Assembly (NCBI RefSeq): GCF_000430665.1
Contig: NZ_AUML01000009.1
Location: forward strand, 104,483-168,482
Source: Aquimarina muelleri DSM 19832
GTDB taxonomy: Bacteria; Bacteroidota; Bacteroidia; Flavobacteriales; Flavobacteriaceae
DNA length: 64,000 nt
Direction: 5' to 3'
Under the pieces are notes generated by a model. That model did no database searches. It saw only the letters and a list, made by a program, of their open reading frames with translations, and was not told the origin of the DNA. Of this stretch, positions 54,684-63,633 are shown one piece after another. The position numbers and the translations under genes were made by a program. Positions within the stretch are counted from its first letter, which is position 1, and each line of letters opens with the position of its first letter.

Positions 54684-56351
54684 TTATTTTTTGCTTTTAG
54701 ATATCTGTTCTGCCAATACTAATGCATTATAAGCGTTGACTACTTTGCCAGATTTGGAGAGTTCAGAAAAGGGAATCATTTTTTTAGAGTCATCTTTTTG
54801 GAACATCTCTACATCAATATTATATGAAACTCCAGATTTCATGAGTATCTCTTTTATTTGAGAAGCTTTTAAATCTGGATAATGAGACATTAATAAAGCT
54901 GCTACCCCAGATACTATTGGTGTGGCAATAGATGTTCCCTGACTATATCTATATTTATTATTGGGTAATGTAGTATATACTTTATATCCAGGGGCAAATA
55001 AATCTACATTATTCTTCCCATAATTAGTTAAATAGTATCTTAGTTTCTTATCTAATGTGTATGAGTTCGCTCCTACCATCATAAAGTTATTACTTATTTC
55101 CTTTTCATTACTATCATTGTCATTTGGATAATAGTTATTTTCTTTTTCATCTAGAAGAAGGGCATTATTACCCGCTGATGTTATAAAGAGCACATCTTTT
55201 TTAGCAGCATATTTTATGGCTTCGCTAACCCAATGTCGATTCATAGATAATAGCTTACCAGAACTCATGTTGATTATTTTTGCACCGTTATCCACAGCGT
55301 ATCTAATTGCTAATGCTATATCTTTATCCAATTCATCTCCATTGGCAGAGACACATAGTGTCATAATTTTTACTTCATTAATAACACCATCAATTCCTTT
55401 ATTATTATCTCTTTTGGCTGCAATGACACCAGTTACAATTGTCCCATGATATAGTTTATCTAGATTTCCAGAAACATTATTATTTCCATAGGCTATATCT
55501 TTAATCTCATTAGGGTTATCACCAGTAATTTTTCTTTCTTGATAATCCAAATTTGCACTCAATTCTAAAGCCCCATTGTTCTGTTCTATAAATCCTAAAA
55601 GAGATTCTTCTGTAATTCCTCTATTTATATAATCAATTATTTTTTTTGCCTGCTTCTCTGCTATTGTATCTTCCGTCTTAAATTCTAAAAGATTCTCTTT
55701 TGTTATACTTCCAGTAGCAAAATAATGTTTTAAACCATTTATAGCATCTTTTATATCTTGTTGATACTTTTGTATTGTTTTAAGCTGTTGTTGTTTTGAT
55801 TCTATGTTTTCCTTTAACCTCCTCTTTGCTTCTTGATAGATTTTATAATTTTCTTGTTGACTTACCAAACTGGTATCTATCGTTTTGTTTTCAAATATTG
55901 GTTTAAACTTTTTTATTAATCGTACAGATTCATAACTAGTATAAATTATATTTTCTCCTTTTTGATTTCCTAAAAAATTCCAACCATGTATATCATCAAT
56001 ATACCCATTATGATCATCATCTTGTCCATTATTAGGAACTTCCTTCGTATTGATCCAAAACTGCTTTTTTAAATCTTCATGATATATATCTACCTCTGTA
56101 TCGATTACAGCTACAATAACTGTATCTCCTTTTTTTCCTCGTAAAATCTTATCATAAGCTTTATCTAAACTTATACCAGGGATAGTATCCTCGATAATAT
56201 CTTTATAATGCCAGCTTTTAAGCTCTTCTTCCTTTAGCTTTTGTTTTTTTACAACTCCATTAAATGCTCTAGGGAGCAATTGGTTTTTATTTTCTTGCGT
56301 ATACCCCAATAAGAAACTGATGAAGAGCAAAAAAAGAAATAGTTTTTTCAT
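54684..56351 (-). CDS. S8 (subtilisin-like) secreted serine peptidase with large insert
   Basis: The 555-residue protein has a signal peptide (cleavage near GYTQ, residue 18) and a split subtilase domain. The catalytic residues are Asp84 (VIVAVIDTEVD), a His near 302 (LYHGTIVTGVIA) and a Ser near 472 (SQGTSIATPIVSGVAALL). Between Asp and His lies an unusually long, Lys/Glu-rich helical insert (about 140-280), which places the His more than 200 residues from the Asp. There is no type IX sorting domain, so it probably stays in the periplasm or membrane. It follows the S9 gene by 67 bases. Confidence 0.9.
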   Translation of the reverse strand: MKKLFLFLLFISFLLGYTQENKNQLLPRAFNGVVKKQKLKEEELKSWHYKDIIEDTIPGISLDKAYDKILRGKKGDTVIVAVIDTEVDIYHEDLKKQFWINTKEVPNNGQDDDHNGYIDDIHGWNFLGNQKGENIIYTSYESVRLIKKFKPIFENKTIDTSLVSQQENYKIYQEAKRRLKENIESKQQQLKTIQKYQQDIKDAINGLKHYFATGSITKENLLEFKTEDTIAEKQAKKIIDYINRGITEESLLGFIEQNNGALELSANLDYQERKITGDNPNEIKDIAYGNNNVSGNLDKLYHGTIVTGVIAAKRDNNKGIDGVINEVKIMTLCVSANGDELDKDIALAIRYAVDNGAKIINMSSGKLLSMNRHWVSEAIKYAAKKDVLFITSAGNNALLLDEKENNYYPNDNDSNEKEISNNFMMVGANSYTLDKKLRYYLTNYGKNNVDLFAPGYKVYTTLPNNKYRYSQGTSIATPIVSGVAALLMSHYPDLKASQIKEILMKSGVSYNIDVEMFQKDDSKKMIPFSELSKSGKVVNAYNALVLAEQISKSKK

Positions 56352-56363
56352 AATTTGTATTCT

Positions 56364-56394
56364 TTTTGCTATTCCATAAATATAAATAGCAAAA
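56364..56394. other. inverted repeat between the S9 and S8 peptidase genes
   Basis: TTTTGCTATT (56364-56373) pairs perfectly with AATAGCAAAA (56385-56394) around an 11-nt loop. It has no T-run and lies 13 nt upstream of the S8 ATG, so it is more likely an operator or mRNA structure than a terminator. Confidence 0.45.
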
Positions 56395-56418
56395 GGATTA
56401 GTGATTTAAAAGCAATTA

Positions 56419-58527
56419 TTATTTAGGCTGATAATCTGGGTGACCAGTTTGAGAAAGAGCAAAAGCTATTCTTCTTGCTATTTTTGTTAGTGTTTTTCTT
56501 TTAGAATTTTCTCTACCATGCCCAGATTCAAAATCTACTGCGAATAGTATAGGTTTATTCGAAATACTATATTCTTTTAAACGAGCAATAAACTTAGTAG
56601 ATTGCCAAGACGCAACCCTTACGTCATTAAAACCTGTAGTAACTAAAAATGCTGGATAAGAAGTGTTCTTTTCTAAATTATGATAACTGTCCATTGCAAA
56701 AAGGGATTTAAACTCTTCTGGGTTTTTAATGGATCCAAATTCTTTTACATTGTTTTTGCCATTTGGAGCAAATTCTGATCTTAATGTATTAAGAATTCCC
56801 GAAGTAATGATCGTAGCAGAAAACAAGCTAGGTTCTTCTAAAACAGCTCTACCAACAGTAATTCCTCCCGCGCTTGCACCCCAAGCAACTGTTTTTTTTG
56901 GTTTTGTATAACCCTGTTTTTGAAGATATTTCACACAACTAATTAAGTCCTTCCAACTATTTGCTTTGTTTAATTTTTGTCCATCCATATGCCATTCATA
57001 GCCTTTTTCCCCACCACCACGAACGTGAGCTACTGCATATGCTCCTCCTTCATCGATCCAATTAGATATTAAAACTGTTGATTTAGGATTTATACTTCTT
57101 CCATAGGCTCCATAAGCTGTAATAAATAGAGGACAGCTTCCATCTTTTTTAAAACCTTTTTTATATATCAGAGATAGGGGTATTTCTTTTCCGTCATGAG
57201 ATTGTACCAAAATTTCCTCAACAATTACATTATTTTGCTTTAATTCAGATATTTCTTGTTCTAATGTAAAAGATTTTGATTCTATATTATAAAAGTATTT
57301 TGTAGAGTTATTTGCCCATCCTTCTATTGTTATCCATAAATCACTTTTTGTTGGACTCTTAGTTTGTAGGCTAATACTGCCTGCTTTTACAGGAAGATCA
57401 ATTTGTTTTAAAACCCCAGTATTATCAAGAAACATTAGCTTGGCTTCTACACCATTTTTAACTTTTACAAAGTATATACCATCTGTAGTAATTGCAAAAC
57501 TTGTTATTATTTCTTCGGTGTATTCGGGTACTAATATATCAGGATTTGTAAAATCTGGCTTATGGATTGGAGTTTTGCATATTTTAAAATTTGATGCATC
57601 TTTAGCCGTTAAATATATCAGTTCATCTTTTAAAAGAAAAAATCGCTTTACCTTATCAGAAACTTTAAACAAAGGTTTCCAGTCATTTTTATTTTTTGAT
57701 ATCATTTTCAGAGATGCTACATAAGCATCTCTATATTTTGTAACACCTGCAACTGTTCCTATGAGATGTTTATTTTCTTGATAATCAAAATATAAAAGAG
57801 GAAAATCTTCTTCTTTAAAAGATATAGAAGGATTGTTTGATTTTGAAAAAAGCACTGTTTTTTCTTCGGTATTTTCAATATCAAAATAAGTAGCTTCAGT
57901 ATTAAATAAATAACCTTTCTTGTTTTTATCGGTTACCGGAACATGAGTATAATATATACCATTACAGCCCGCATTCCATTTAACACCTCCTAGAGCACCT
58001 GGCCATGACTTTTTATCGGTTTCAAATATTATTACTCTAGATTTTACATCTATAACTATGATATTAGAAAATTCCTTATCATTTTCAGTAATTCCTAAAG
58101 CAATCTTTTCTCCTGTCCAACATGGGCTAATATGATTAATAGTATATTTAATACTATCATTAACTTTATATGATTTTGGATCAAAGACCAGAATTTCTTT
58201 TCCGTTTTTCTCTTCTTTGTAAAATAATTTTGAATAATTCTCTTTGGGATTCGTTTTAAGATAAAAATATAGATCATTAGTGGTAATTACAGTTGAAGAT
58301 ATATCAGAATCTTTTTTTTCATAGGATTGTAAAACTTTATTAAGATTCTTTTTTGTTGATCCAATTTTTTCAAAATAATAATCAGTTACCTTATTATTTT
58401 GTTTTAACCAACTTATTACTAGACTATCGTCGGGATTTTCAGTGTATCTATAAGGGTCATCTATAACGACATTATGATACTTTTCCATCAACTCGTTTTT
58501 TTTTAAAGGCTTCATATCATTTTGCAA
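56419..58527 (-). CDS. S9A prolyl oligopeptidase
   Basis: The 702-residue form begins at a TTG; an ATG lies four codons later at 58515. The protein has the prolyl oligopeptidase build: an N-terminal segment YHNVVIDDPYRYTENPDDSLVISWLKQNN, a seven-bladed propeller (about 60-430) and a hydrolase domain with Ser552 (GASAGGITVGRA), Asp (GFNDVRVASWQ) and His (ESGHGREN). The same frame continues 22 codons upstream, encoding a perfect-looking signal peptide but lacking an ATG, so the true start, and whether it is exported, is open. It is transcribed toward the S8 gene. Confidence 0.9.
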   Translation of the reverse strand: MQNDMKPLKKNELMEKYHNVVIDDPYRYTENPDDSLVISWLKQNNKVTDYYFEKIGSTKKNLNKVLQSYEKKDSDISSTVITTNDLYFYLKTNPKENYSKLFYKEEKNGKEILVFDPKSYKVNDSIKYTINHISPCWTGEKIALGITENDKEFSNIIVIDVKSRVIIFETDKKSWPGALGGVKWNAGCNGIYYTHVPVTDKNKKGYLFNTEATYFDIENTEEKTVLFSKSNNPSISFKEEDFPLLYFDYQENKHLIGTVAGVTKYRDAYVASLKMISKNKNDWKPLFKVSDKVKRFFLLKDELIYLTAKDASNFKICKTPIHKPDFTNPDILVPEYTEEIITSFAITTDGIYFVKVKNGVEAKLMFLDNTGVLKQIDLPVKAGSISLQTKSPTKSDLWITIEGWANNSTKYFYNIESKSFTLEQEISELKQNNVIVEEILVQSHDGKEIPLSLIYKKGFKKDGSCPLFITAYGAYGRSINPKSTVLISNWIDEGGAYAVAHVRGGGEKGYEWHMDGQKLNKANSWKDLISCVKYLQKQGYTKPKKTVAWGASAGGITVGRAVLEEPSLFSATIITSGILNTLRSEFAPNGKNNVKEFGSIKNPEEFKSLFAMDSYHNLEKNTSYPAFLVTTGFNDVRVASWQSTKFIARLKEYSISNKPILFAVDFESGHGRENSKRKTLTKIARRIAFALSQTGHPDYQPK

Positions 58528-58703
58528 AAGAGATAAGAATATGACAAAAGATAGTAGATACAGGATAAAATTAATTCTGAAAGATTTCTTAATTCAAAAT
58601 TAGTATAAGGATATTGATGATACTTCTTTTTATCAGTCTATTGATCTACGTTTATAAATTAACAATTCTTTATTCATAAATTAACAACATTAAAATGCTA
58701 ATA

Positions 58704-60443
58704 CTAAGTAAGTTTTTTATTTTTCATGTTTTTTAGATTATTTATAAAATGAGATGGATATATGCCTGTTTTTTTATAAAACGCTTTAGAAAATGCTTCT
58801 TGTGATTTAAAACCAACCTCATTTGCAATGGCTTTAATAGAGTATAATCTAAATTTTTTGTCTTCGGTTAATTTTTTAATACTATACTGTATCCTTAAAT
58901 CACTTATGTATTTTGAAAAATTTTTCTTTTTAGATGAGTTTATGACAAAAGAAAGATAAGAAGTATTGGTTCCTAAAAGAGTTGCTGTTTGTTTTAAAGA
59001 TATGTTTTTATCTAAGAATTTGAATTCTTCTTCAAATATATTTAATCCTTGTAAAATGCTTGTTTCTATTTCTTTAGGAATAGACCCTTGTACAGTGCTT
59101 CTGGCTTTATTTTTAGTATTGTTTTTAAAATTTGATTGATCTTTAATTAATTCTTTAAAACGAGCTTGATAAACTCTCTTCTTTTTATAAAATCGATAAA
59201 TTATTAGAATAGCGAATAATACAACTGTTATTAAAATAAGATTTAGATATAAATATTTGTTCTTTCGTCTATCTAACTTTTTAATTATGCTTTCTTTTTC
59301 AGATATTAAGTTTTTACCCTCATAGTTTCTAGCTATATCTTTATTTACATTCTGAAATTTTATATCAAGAACGCTATCAACCTCAATTAGTTTGTTCATA
59401 AAAGATAATTGCTTCTCAAGATTTTTGTTTCCTCTATAGAAGTTAACTAAAGCTTCATACGATATTTTAGTTTCTTTAATAATTTCAGGATGGTTCGTAT
59501 ATATGGAGTCAATTTTAAGAAGGTAGTTTTCGTATTCATTATAATTACCTTTTTCACGATATATTTTAGAAATAATTAAATATATAGATGCTAGTCTGGC
59601 TTTTCTATTATTTATTAATCGAGCACTTTTTTTAAGACTATCTAATGCTTTTTCTTTTCTGCCAGATAGTTGCATTGTGGAGCCATAACAAGCTAGAAAC
59701 ATTGGATACATATATTTATTCTCAGATTTAAGAGATTCTTTAATTCCTATTTTATTAATAATCTCAGCAGAATCTAATTTTTTAAGTACATTATAAATAT
59801 TGGCTAATCTGAATAATGATTTCAAATATTGTCTTTCCTGTTCGTAACCTTCTTTTTTTTCTTTTGTATTAAAATATTTGATATTGTCTCTGAATATCTC
59901 GAGAGCTTCTTTTCTTTGATTAGTAACATTTTTTAGATTACCTATGTTATGTCGTACAACAATTTGCTGAAATTCGTTTTTTTCTTTAACAGCAATTTTT
60001 TGTGCCTCTAAAAACATGGATAATGCTTCATCATAGTTTGCCAAGTAATAATAATTGATACCTTTTTGAATATTACCCTTGATTAATAATTCTTTATTAT
60101 TGCTTTTGTTGCCATATAATAATATACTGTCTGCTAATTCTAATGCTCTTTTTTCAGTAGAAATTTGTGACAAAAGATAATAACCATTGGCTATTTCAAT
60201 ATTATTTGTATTTTTTTTAGCTCTTTTTATATATGCATTTGCATATATACCAGCAAGAGTAAAATTATTACCACTTTTATAATAGCCTTTTTTAAGATAT
60301 TTATAGGCTTTTTCTTTTAAAGAATCACTTTCTATAATTTGAAAATTAGATTTTATCGTAGAGGGAAAATTTGCTTTGATTATTGTAAAAAACAATAATC
60401 CAACAAATAAAAAAGATGTATCAAGTAATTGTTTTTTTGTCAC
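58704..60443 (-). CDS. membrane-anchored TPR protein with AraC-type DNA-binding domain
   Basis: From GTG at 60441-60443 the product is 579 residues. An N-terminal hydrophobic segment (signal or anchor) is followed by tetratricopeptide repeats (about 45-370; FRLANIYNVLKKLDSAEI-type units), a membrane helix (about 395-417) and a cytoplasmic AraC helix-turn-helix pair (about 475-570: TATLLGTNTSYLSFVIN and IKAIANEVGFKSQEAFSKAF YKKTG). This layout, a periplasmic TPR sensor joined to an AraC output, is a common Bacteroidota regulator type. It lies upstream of the S9 and S8 peptidase genes in the same direction and may regulate them. Confidence 0.9.
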   Translation of the reverse strand: MTKKQLLDTSFLFVGLLFFTIIKANFPSTIKSNFQIIESDSLKEKAYKYLKKGYYKSGNNFTLAGIYANAYIKRAKKNTNNIEIANGYYLLSQISTEKRALELADSILLYGNKSNNKELLIKGNIQKGINYYYLANYDEALSMFLEAQKIAVKEKNEFQQIVVRHNIGNLKNVTNQRKEALEIFRDNIKYFNTKEKKEGYEQERQYLKSLFRLANIYNVLKKLDSAEIINKIGIKESLKSENKYMYPMFLACYGSTMQLSGRKEKALDSLKKSARLINNRKARLASIYLIISKIYREKGNYNEYENYLLKIDSIYTNHPEIIKETKISYEALVNFYRGNKNLEKQLSFMNKLIEVDSVLDIKFQNVNKDIARNYEGKNLISEKESIIKKLDRRKNKYLYLNLILITVVLFAILIIYRFYKKKRVYQARFKELIKDQSNFKNNTKNKARSTVQGSIPKEIETSILQGLNIFEEEFKFLDKNISLKQTATLLGTNTSYLSFVINSSKKKNFSKYISDLRIQYSIKKLTEDKKFRLYSIKAIANEVGFKSQEAFSKAFYKKTGIYPSHFINNLKNMKNKKLT

Positions 60444-60668
60444 TCTACTTTTATTTATAAAATTAAAACACTTTTTGTAATGGTATCTTTATAAAAGATG
60501 TGGTAAATTAAAATTATTTTTTTTAAAGTATTCGTTTTTAGATTTTTATGATAAAAGTATAAAGCGTTATTTATAAATTGACATTTGTTTATTTATAAAT
60601 CACTCCATAATCCCCTTGCAACAACGTAAATCTCTCCGTTATATTTGACTCCACAAAATTAACCAACG

Positions 60669-60974
60669 ATGGAGTATTTAGAGTATCACCACAAACATAA
60701 GTTTATGTTGTATGTATTAAAAATGTTACACCTTAAAACCGATATTTTTATGTACAATCTGGCACATCAGTATCCTTATGAGCTATTAGTATATAGCTGG
60801 ATCAACAAATTATACGAAAAAGGCATCCCTCAAGAAAAAGCCGTACAGCTTATCTATAAAGCACGAAATATAGTATTGCTTAACCCAAAAAATAGATCTG
60901 TAATGCGCCATAAAGCCCTTCGAGAGCCTCAGGGCATCGCCCTTAACAAGTACGCTGAGGCATTGTGTACATAA
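60669..60974 (+). CDS. small hypothetical protein
   Basis: The 101-residue frame from ATG 60669 has a helical N-terminus with several His/Tyr residues (YLEYHHKHKFMLYVLKMLHL), then SWINKLYEKGIPQEKAVQLIYKARNIVLL. The last ~15 codons fall in a dispersed repeat (CCTTCGAGAGCCTCAGGGCA), so the original C-terminus has probably been replaced. No family is recognised. It is the first of several short orphan genes before tssD. Confidence 0.5.
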   Translation: MEYLEYHHKHKFMLYVLKMLHLKTDIFMYNLAHQYPYELLVYSWINKLYEKGIPQEKAVQLIYKARNIVLLNPKNRSVMRHKALREPQGIALNKYAEALCT

Positions 60975-61058
60975 ATAGAAAGCAGCACCTAGTGTCCTTC
61001 GAGAACCTCAGGGCACATCTATAAAAAGTAGTACACTGAGGCTCTCGAAGTGTACCTC
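60916..61058. repeat. cluster of inverted GAGGCTCTCGAAG motifs
   Basis: Two direct copies of CCTTCGAGAnCCTCAGGGCA (starting near 60918 and 60993) face inverted copies: GTACGCTGAGGCATTGTGTAC near 60950 and ACTGAGGCTCTCGAAGTGTA near 61034. Each pair can form a hairpin. The motif resembles the TGAGCnTGTCGAAG pieces elsewhere in the window. Confidence 0.6.
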
Positions 61059-61077
61059 CAATAAAACCAAAAGCATA

Positions 61078-61259
61078 ATGTTTACACCTTATATACATCT
61101 GGATACGGATCAAAAAGAAGTAGTATGTATAAAAGTTGCTATACGAACCAAGGCAGCTGTAAAAATTGTAGAAATAGCATTGGGATTGGTAAACCCCGAG
61201 TAAAAATTGTAGATGTTGAGGTAATTATCACATACGAAATACTTAAAAGGATCGAATAA
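61078..61259 (+). pseudogene. small frameshifted reading frame
   Basis: ATG 61078 opens MFTPYIHLDTDQKEVVCIKV and runs to a stop at 61203 (41 codons). In another frame the same DNA continues GKPRVKIVDVEVIITYEILK to a stop at 61259, with the switch at AAACCCCG. Joined, the two would form a roughly 60-residue protein with a continuous style. It is either a decayed gene, a sequencing slip in the C-run, or chance. Confidence 0.35.
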
Positions 61260-61384
61260 GAGGTAAAAAATTTATAGTGAGTTCATTAGTTAGTGAATAG
61301 GTAGTCGGAATGGGTCAGAAGCCAGATGTAAGAAGAGTGAAGTTTGAAATCCAAAATTTGAAAAAAAGTTAATTGAGTTTGTGT

Positions 61385-61432
61385 GGGGAGTCGATAATCA
61401 AAGTAGACTTTGTGCTTTAGGCTCCCTTTTTT
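61385..61432 (+). terminator. possible terminator before the 61581 gene
   Basis: GGGGAG (61385-61390) and CTCCC (61422-61426) enclose an AAAG-TAGA-CTTT hairpin and are followed by six T. The stem is short and the loop complex. The remaining 61260-61580 spacer shows nothing else. Confidence 0.35.
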
Positions 61433-61580
61433 AGCAGTGAAGTATTAAGTTAAGTCCGTGAGTATTGTAGTCTTTCAACCTTGCATCTCTGCGTCTTTTA
61501 GAAGGAGAGAAGTATGAAGCTAAAACCTAACAACCAACAGCTAGAAATAGAAACAGAAAAACAATTAAATACATATAATA

Positions 61581-62078
61581 ATGAGCGAATACAACAGAAT
61601 CAGTAAAGTATTAACAACCGAAGAGGTAACTACGATCCAAACCAGTCTTACCACCTTAAAACAAGAATTGGATTTTTTACAAAACCTAACGCCAAAAGAG
61701 CGTAAAAACTTACCAAAGATCAATAGCTCTAACAAGATTTTTGCCGAAGACAGCATCCATATTTTAGAAGGCAAACCAAAATGGATACCAGATGCATTAA
61801 CTGCCGAAGAAGCCCGTAAAGACCTTACCCTTTTTGAGCAATTAGACCCTGTTATTTTAGAACTGGATATCCTGCTACGGCAATTAAAAGATACGCAGAC
61901 TATAGCGGGTAGCGAGGTGTACCGTGTAGCATTATCAGTTTATAGCCTTGCCGATGCAGCCCGTAAAATGCCGATGGAAGGCGCACAAAGTGCCTACGAA
62001 CTATTAAGAACCCGTTTTACACAAAGTATCAATGCCACTCCTGTAGAAGAGAAGGAAGAATCTAATACACCAGAGTAA
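61581..62078 (+). CDS. hypothetical helical protein
   Basis: The 165-residue protein is strongly alpha-helical and acidic: VLTTEEVTTIQTSLTTLKQEL, a central EEARKDLTLFEQLDPVILELDILLRQLKDT, then VYRVALSVYSLADAARKMPMEG, ending in a Glu-rich tail. I have seen similar small proteins in Bacteroidota genomes but know no function. There is no signal peptide, so it is cytoplasmic or carried as a secretion cargo or chaperone. Its base composition is richer in GC than the peptidase region upstream. It may belong with the tssD-proximal gene set. Confidence 0.75.
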   Translation: MSEYNRISKVLTTEEVTTIQTSLTTLKQELDFLQNLTPKERKNLPKINSSNKIFAEDSIHILEGKPKWIPDALTAEEARKDLTLFEQLDPVILELDILLRQLKDTQTIAGSEVYRVALSVYSLADAARKMPMEGAQSAYELLRTRFTQSINATPVEEKEESNTPE

Positions 62079-62571
62079 CAGGCAAAATTTGCTATGTAAG
62101 GAGCAAAAAACACAGGCGCACTATCCTTTTTTGCAGGCTGTATCCCAAAAAAGAGGAGGTAGATATCAAAAATTACAAGCGGTACCTCAAAATTTGCCCT
62201 ATCGATAGCAAAGTTACCCCAATGACTCAGTAATGAAGTGGGTACACTCGCAATCCCAAGTGGGTGAACTGACAAAGTTACATAGAACCCCCGGTTCTGA
62301 AGTACCCCACCCCCAGTAATGAAGTGGGTAAACTGACAAAGTTACCGCAAGCTTTAACAGTTGTAGTACCCCGGGGTACTTCGTAAGTGGGTGGGGGTAC
62401 TTATATAAGTGGGTAGGGGTACTTGCTAAGTGGGGTATGCCATAAAACAGTAAATCCAAAAGTAGGGAAAGGGATAAAGAATATGCAGATAACAAACGTA
62501 AACCCATCGCTGTATTGTGCTCTCCTAGAGAGGTGTAGTCAACAATAATTAAAAAATAAAATACACATCGT
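62079..62571. other. non-coding spacer with G-rich repeats
   Basis: About 490 bases between two small genes. The antisense open frame here simply reads through repeats. The left part (62079-62200) shows no gene or clear structure; the right part holds the repeat array at 62209-62437. Confidence 0.6.
62209..62437. repeat. G-rich interspersed and tandem repeat array
   Basis: CAGTAATGAAGTGGGTA occurs at 62228-62244 and 62314-62330; AACTGACAAAGTTAC at 62267-62281 and 62331-62345; TAAGTGGGTnGGGGTACTT at 62384-62402 and 62406-62424, with a partial third at 62427-62437 (period 21-22). AGTACCCCGGGGTACT (62365-62380) is a perfect 16-bp palindrome, and AAGTACCCCACCCCCA near 62299 is an inverted copy of the G-rich unit. 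Confidence 0.8.
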
Positions 62572-62841
62572 ATGGATATCATGATAAGACAAATACAGAT
62601 TATAGAACGTATGGATCAATTTATTAGAATGCGGGCTACAGGTGGCCCAGATGAGTTTGCATCCCGAATGGGGATTTCTAAAACTAAATTGTATAGAACC
62701 ATACAGCTTATGAAAAAACTAAATGCGCCTGTAGCGTATGATATAGCTGAGCAAAGTTATGTATATGCAGAAGCAGGAGAGTTTACTTTTGGGTTTTGTG
62801 CAAAAAATAAAAGTATACGAGAGTTTGGGGTGAGTTTGTGA
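62572..62841 (+). CDS. small HTH-domain protein, putative DNA-binding
   Basis: The 89-residue protein opens IIERMDQFIRMRATGGPDEFASRMGISKTKLYRTIQLMKKLNAPV, a winged-helix/HTH_11-like arrangement in which ASRMGISKTKLYRTIQLMKK is the helix-turn-helix (about 30-50). It ends AYDIAEQSYVYAEAGEFTFGF. Proteins of this size and layout are common in Bacteroidota. It is probably a small transcription factor or phage-type regulator. The G-rich repeat array lies about 135 bases upstream. Confidence 0.78.
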   Translation: MDIMIRQIQIIERMDQFIRMRATGGPDEFASRMGISKTKLYRTIQLMKKLNAPVAYDIAEQSYVYAEAGEFTFGFCAKNKSIREFGVSL

Positions 62842-62981
62842 ATCTTGTAAAAACTCTTCTCTTTTTAGGAAGGGTTGGGGACTAAAGAATAAAAGTTGGA
62901 AATGTGAAAAGCGAGGGAAGTTTGGTGTCTGAAATCTGAAAATGAGTTTGCGAATAAAATAACAACTATTAACCACCAAAA

Positions 62982-63458
62982 ATGATAACACACAAAGATA
63001 AAATCATCCAAAACCTGTTTAAACAAGTAAACGGCATGGATAAAATTGAGGTATATGATATCCTGCTTAAAATCGAAACTATGCTTAGGGATTTTAAAAG
63101 CCCTATCCAGTACGAAGAGATTAAAAAGCAGATAGAAAATATCTCCATAAAAACAAATATCAGTGCAGCAGATCGCTATGGATATTGTTATCTGCATGAC
63201 CATTGCCAGTATATGAAAGTTTATAAAATCAAAACCTTATTGCCCAACTTTTTGGGTGGCGAGTATCTATATTTTATCACGCCTTGGCAATTAAAATTAA
63301 TGGAATATAATAGGGATAACTTACAAATAACCTTTGCAGAATCACATCTGGAAGCTATAGCCCTTGATTTTTTGAAAAAACATCCCCCAAAAAGCAAGAA
63401 CCCCGTAACGGATCGTTTACGGTTATTAGAGTTATTAGATCAAATCGACTCCGATTAA
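62982..63458 (+). CDS. hypothetical protein upstream of tssD
   Basis: The 158-residue product begins with a helical N-terminus (DKIIQNLFKQVNGMDKIEVYDILLKIETMLRDF), has a Cys/His-containing middle (RYGYCYLHDHCQYMKVYKI) and an aromatic strand (GGEYLYFITPWQLKLME), and ends in basic then acidic helices. No family is recognised and no signal peptide is seen. Its stop codon overlaps the start of the next small frame (TAATG), so the two are coupled. It may be part of a T6SS accessory set, but this is inference from position only. Confidence 0.7.
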   Translation: MITHKDKIIQNLFKQVNGMDKIEVYDILLKIETMLRDFKSPIQYEEIKKQIENISIKTNISAADRYGYCYLHDHCQYMKVYKIKTLLPNFLGGEYLYFITPWQLKLMEYNRDNLQITFAESHLEAIALDFLKKHPPKSKNPVTDRLRLLELLDQIDSD

Positions 63459-63589
63459 TGTTCAATAGTATACCTAAAAACGCTAATAAAACCAATGGTT
63501 ATGGAAAAATCATAAACTTGTTACGCAGCCAAAAAGATCCAGATTATTTTGCGTTATTTTGTGTTCCCAAAACCTATTTTGTTAGCTGA
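63458..63589 (+). CDS. 43-residue small protein coupled to the upstream gene
   Basis: The ATG shares one base with the preceding stop (TAATG), a typical translational-coupling arrangement. The product is FNSIPKNANKTNGYGKIINL plus about 22 residues ending CVPKTYFVS. It has no known domain. Coupling argues for expression, but length and lack of homology knowledge keep this tentative; it could also be a remnant. Confidence 0.4.
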   Translation: MFNSIPKNANKTNGYGKIINLLRSQKDPDYFALFCVPKTYFVS

Positions 63590-63633
63590 ATTTACACTAA
63601 AATAATTCGATAATAACAAGATACATACCTACA

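Noticed and set aside
62384..62437. Possible CRISPR array
   Set aside because: Units are 19 bp with 2-3 bp between them, only two and a half copies, and no cas genes; this is a tandem repeat, not repeats with spacers.
62214..62582. 122-codon minus-strand frame between the small genes
   Set aside because: It lies entirely over the G-rich repeat array, with low-complexity, repeat-driven composition and no family resemblance.
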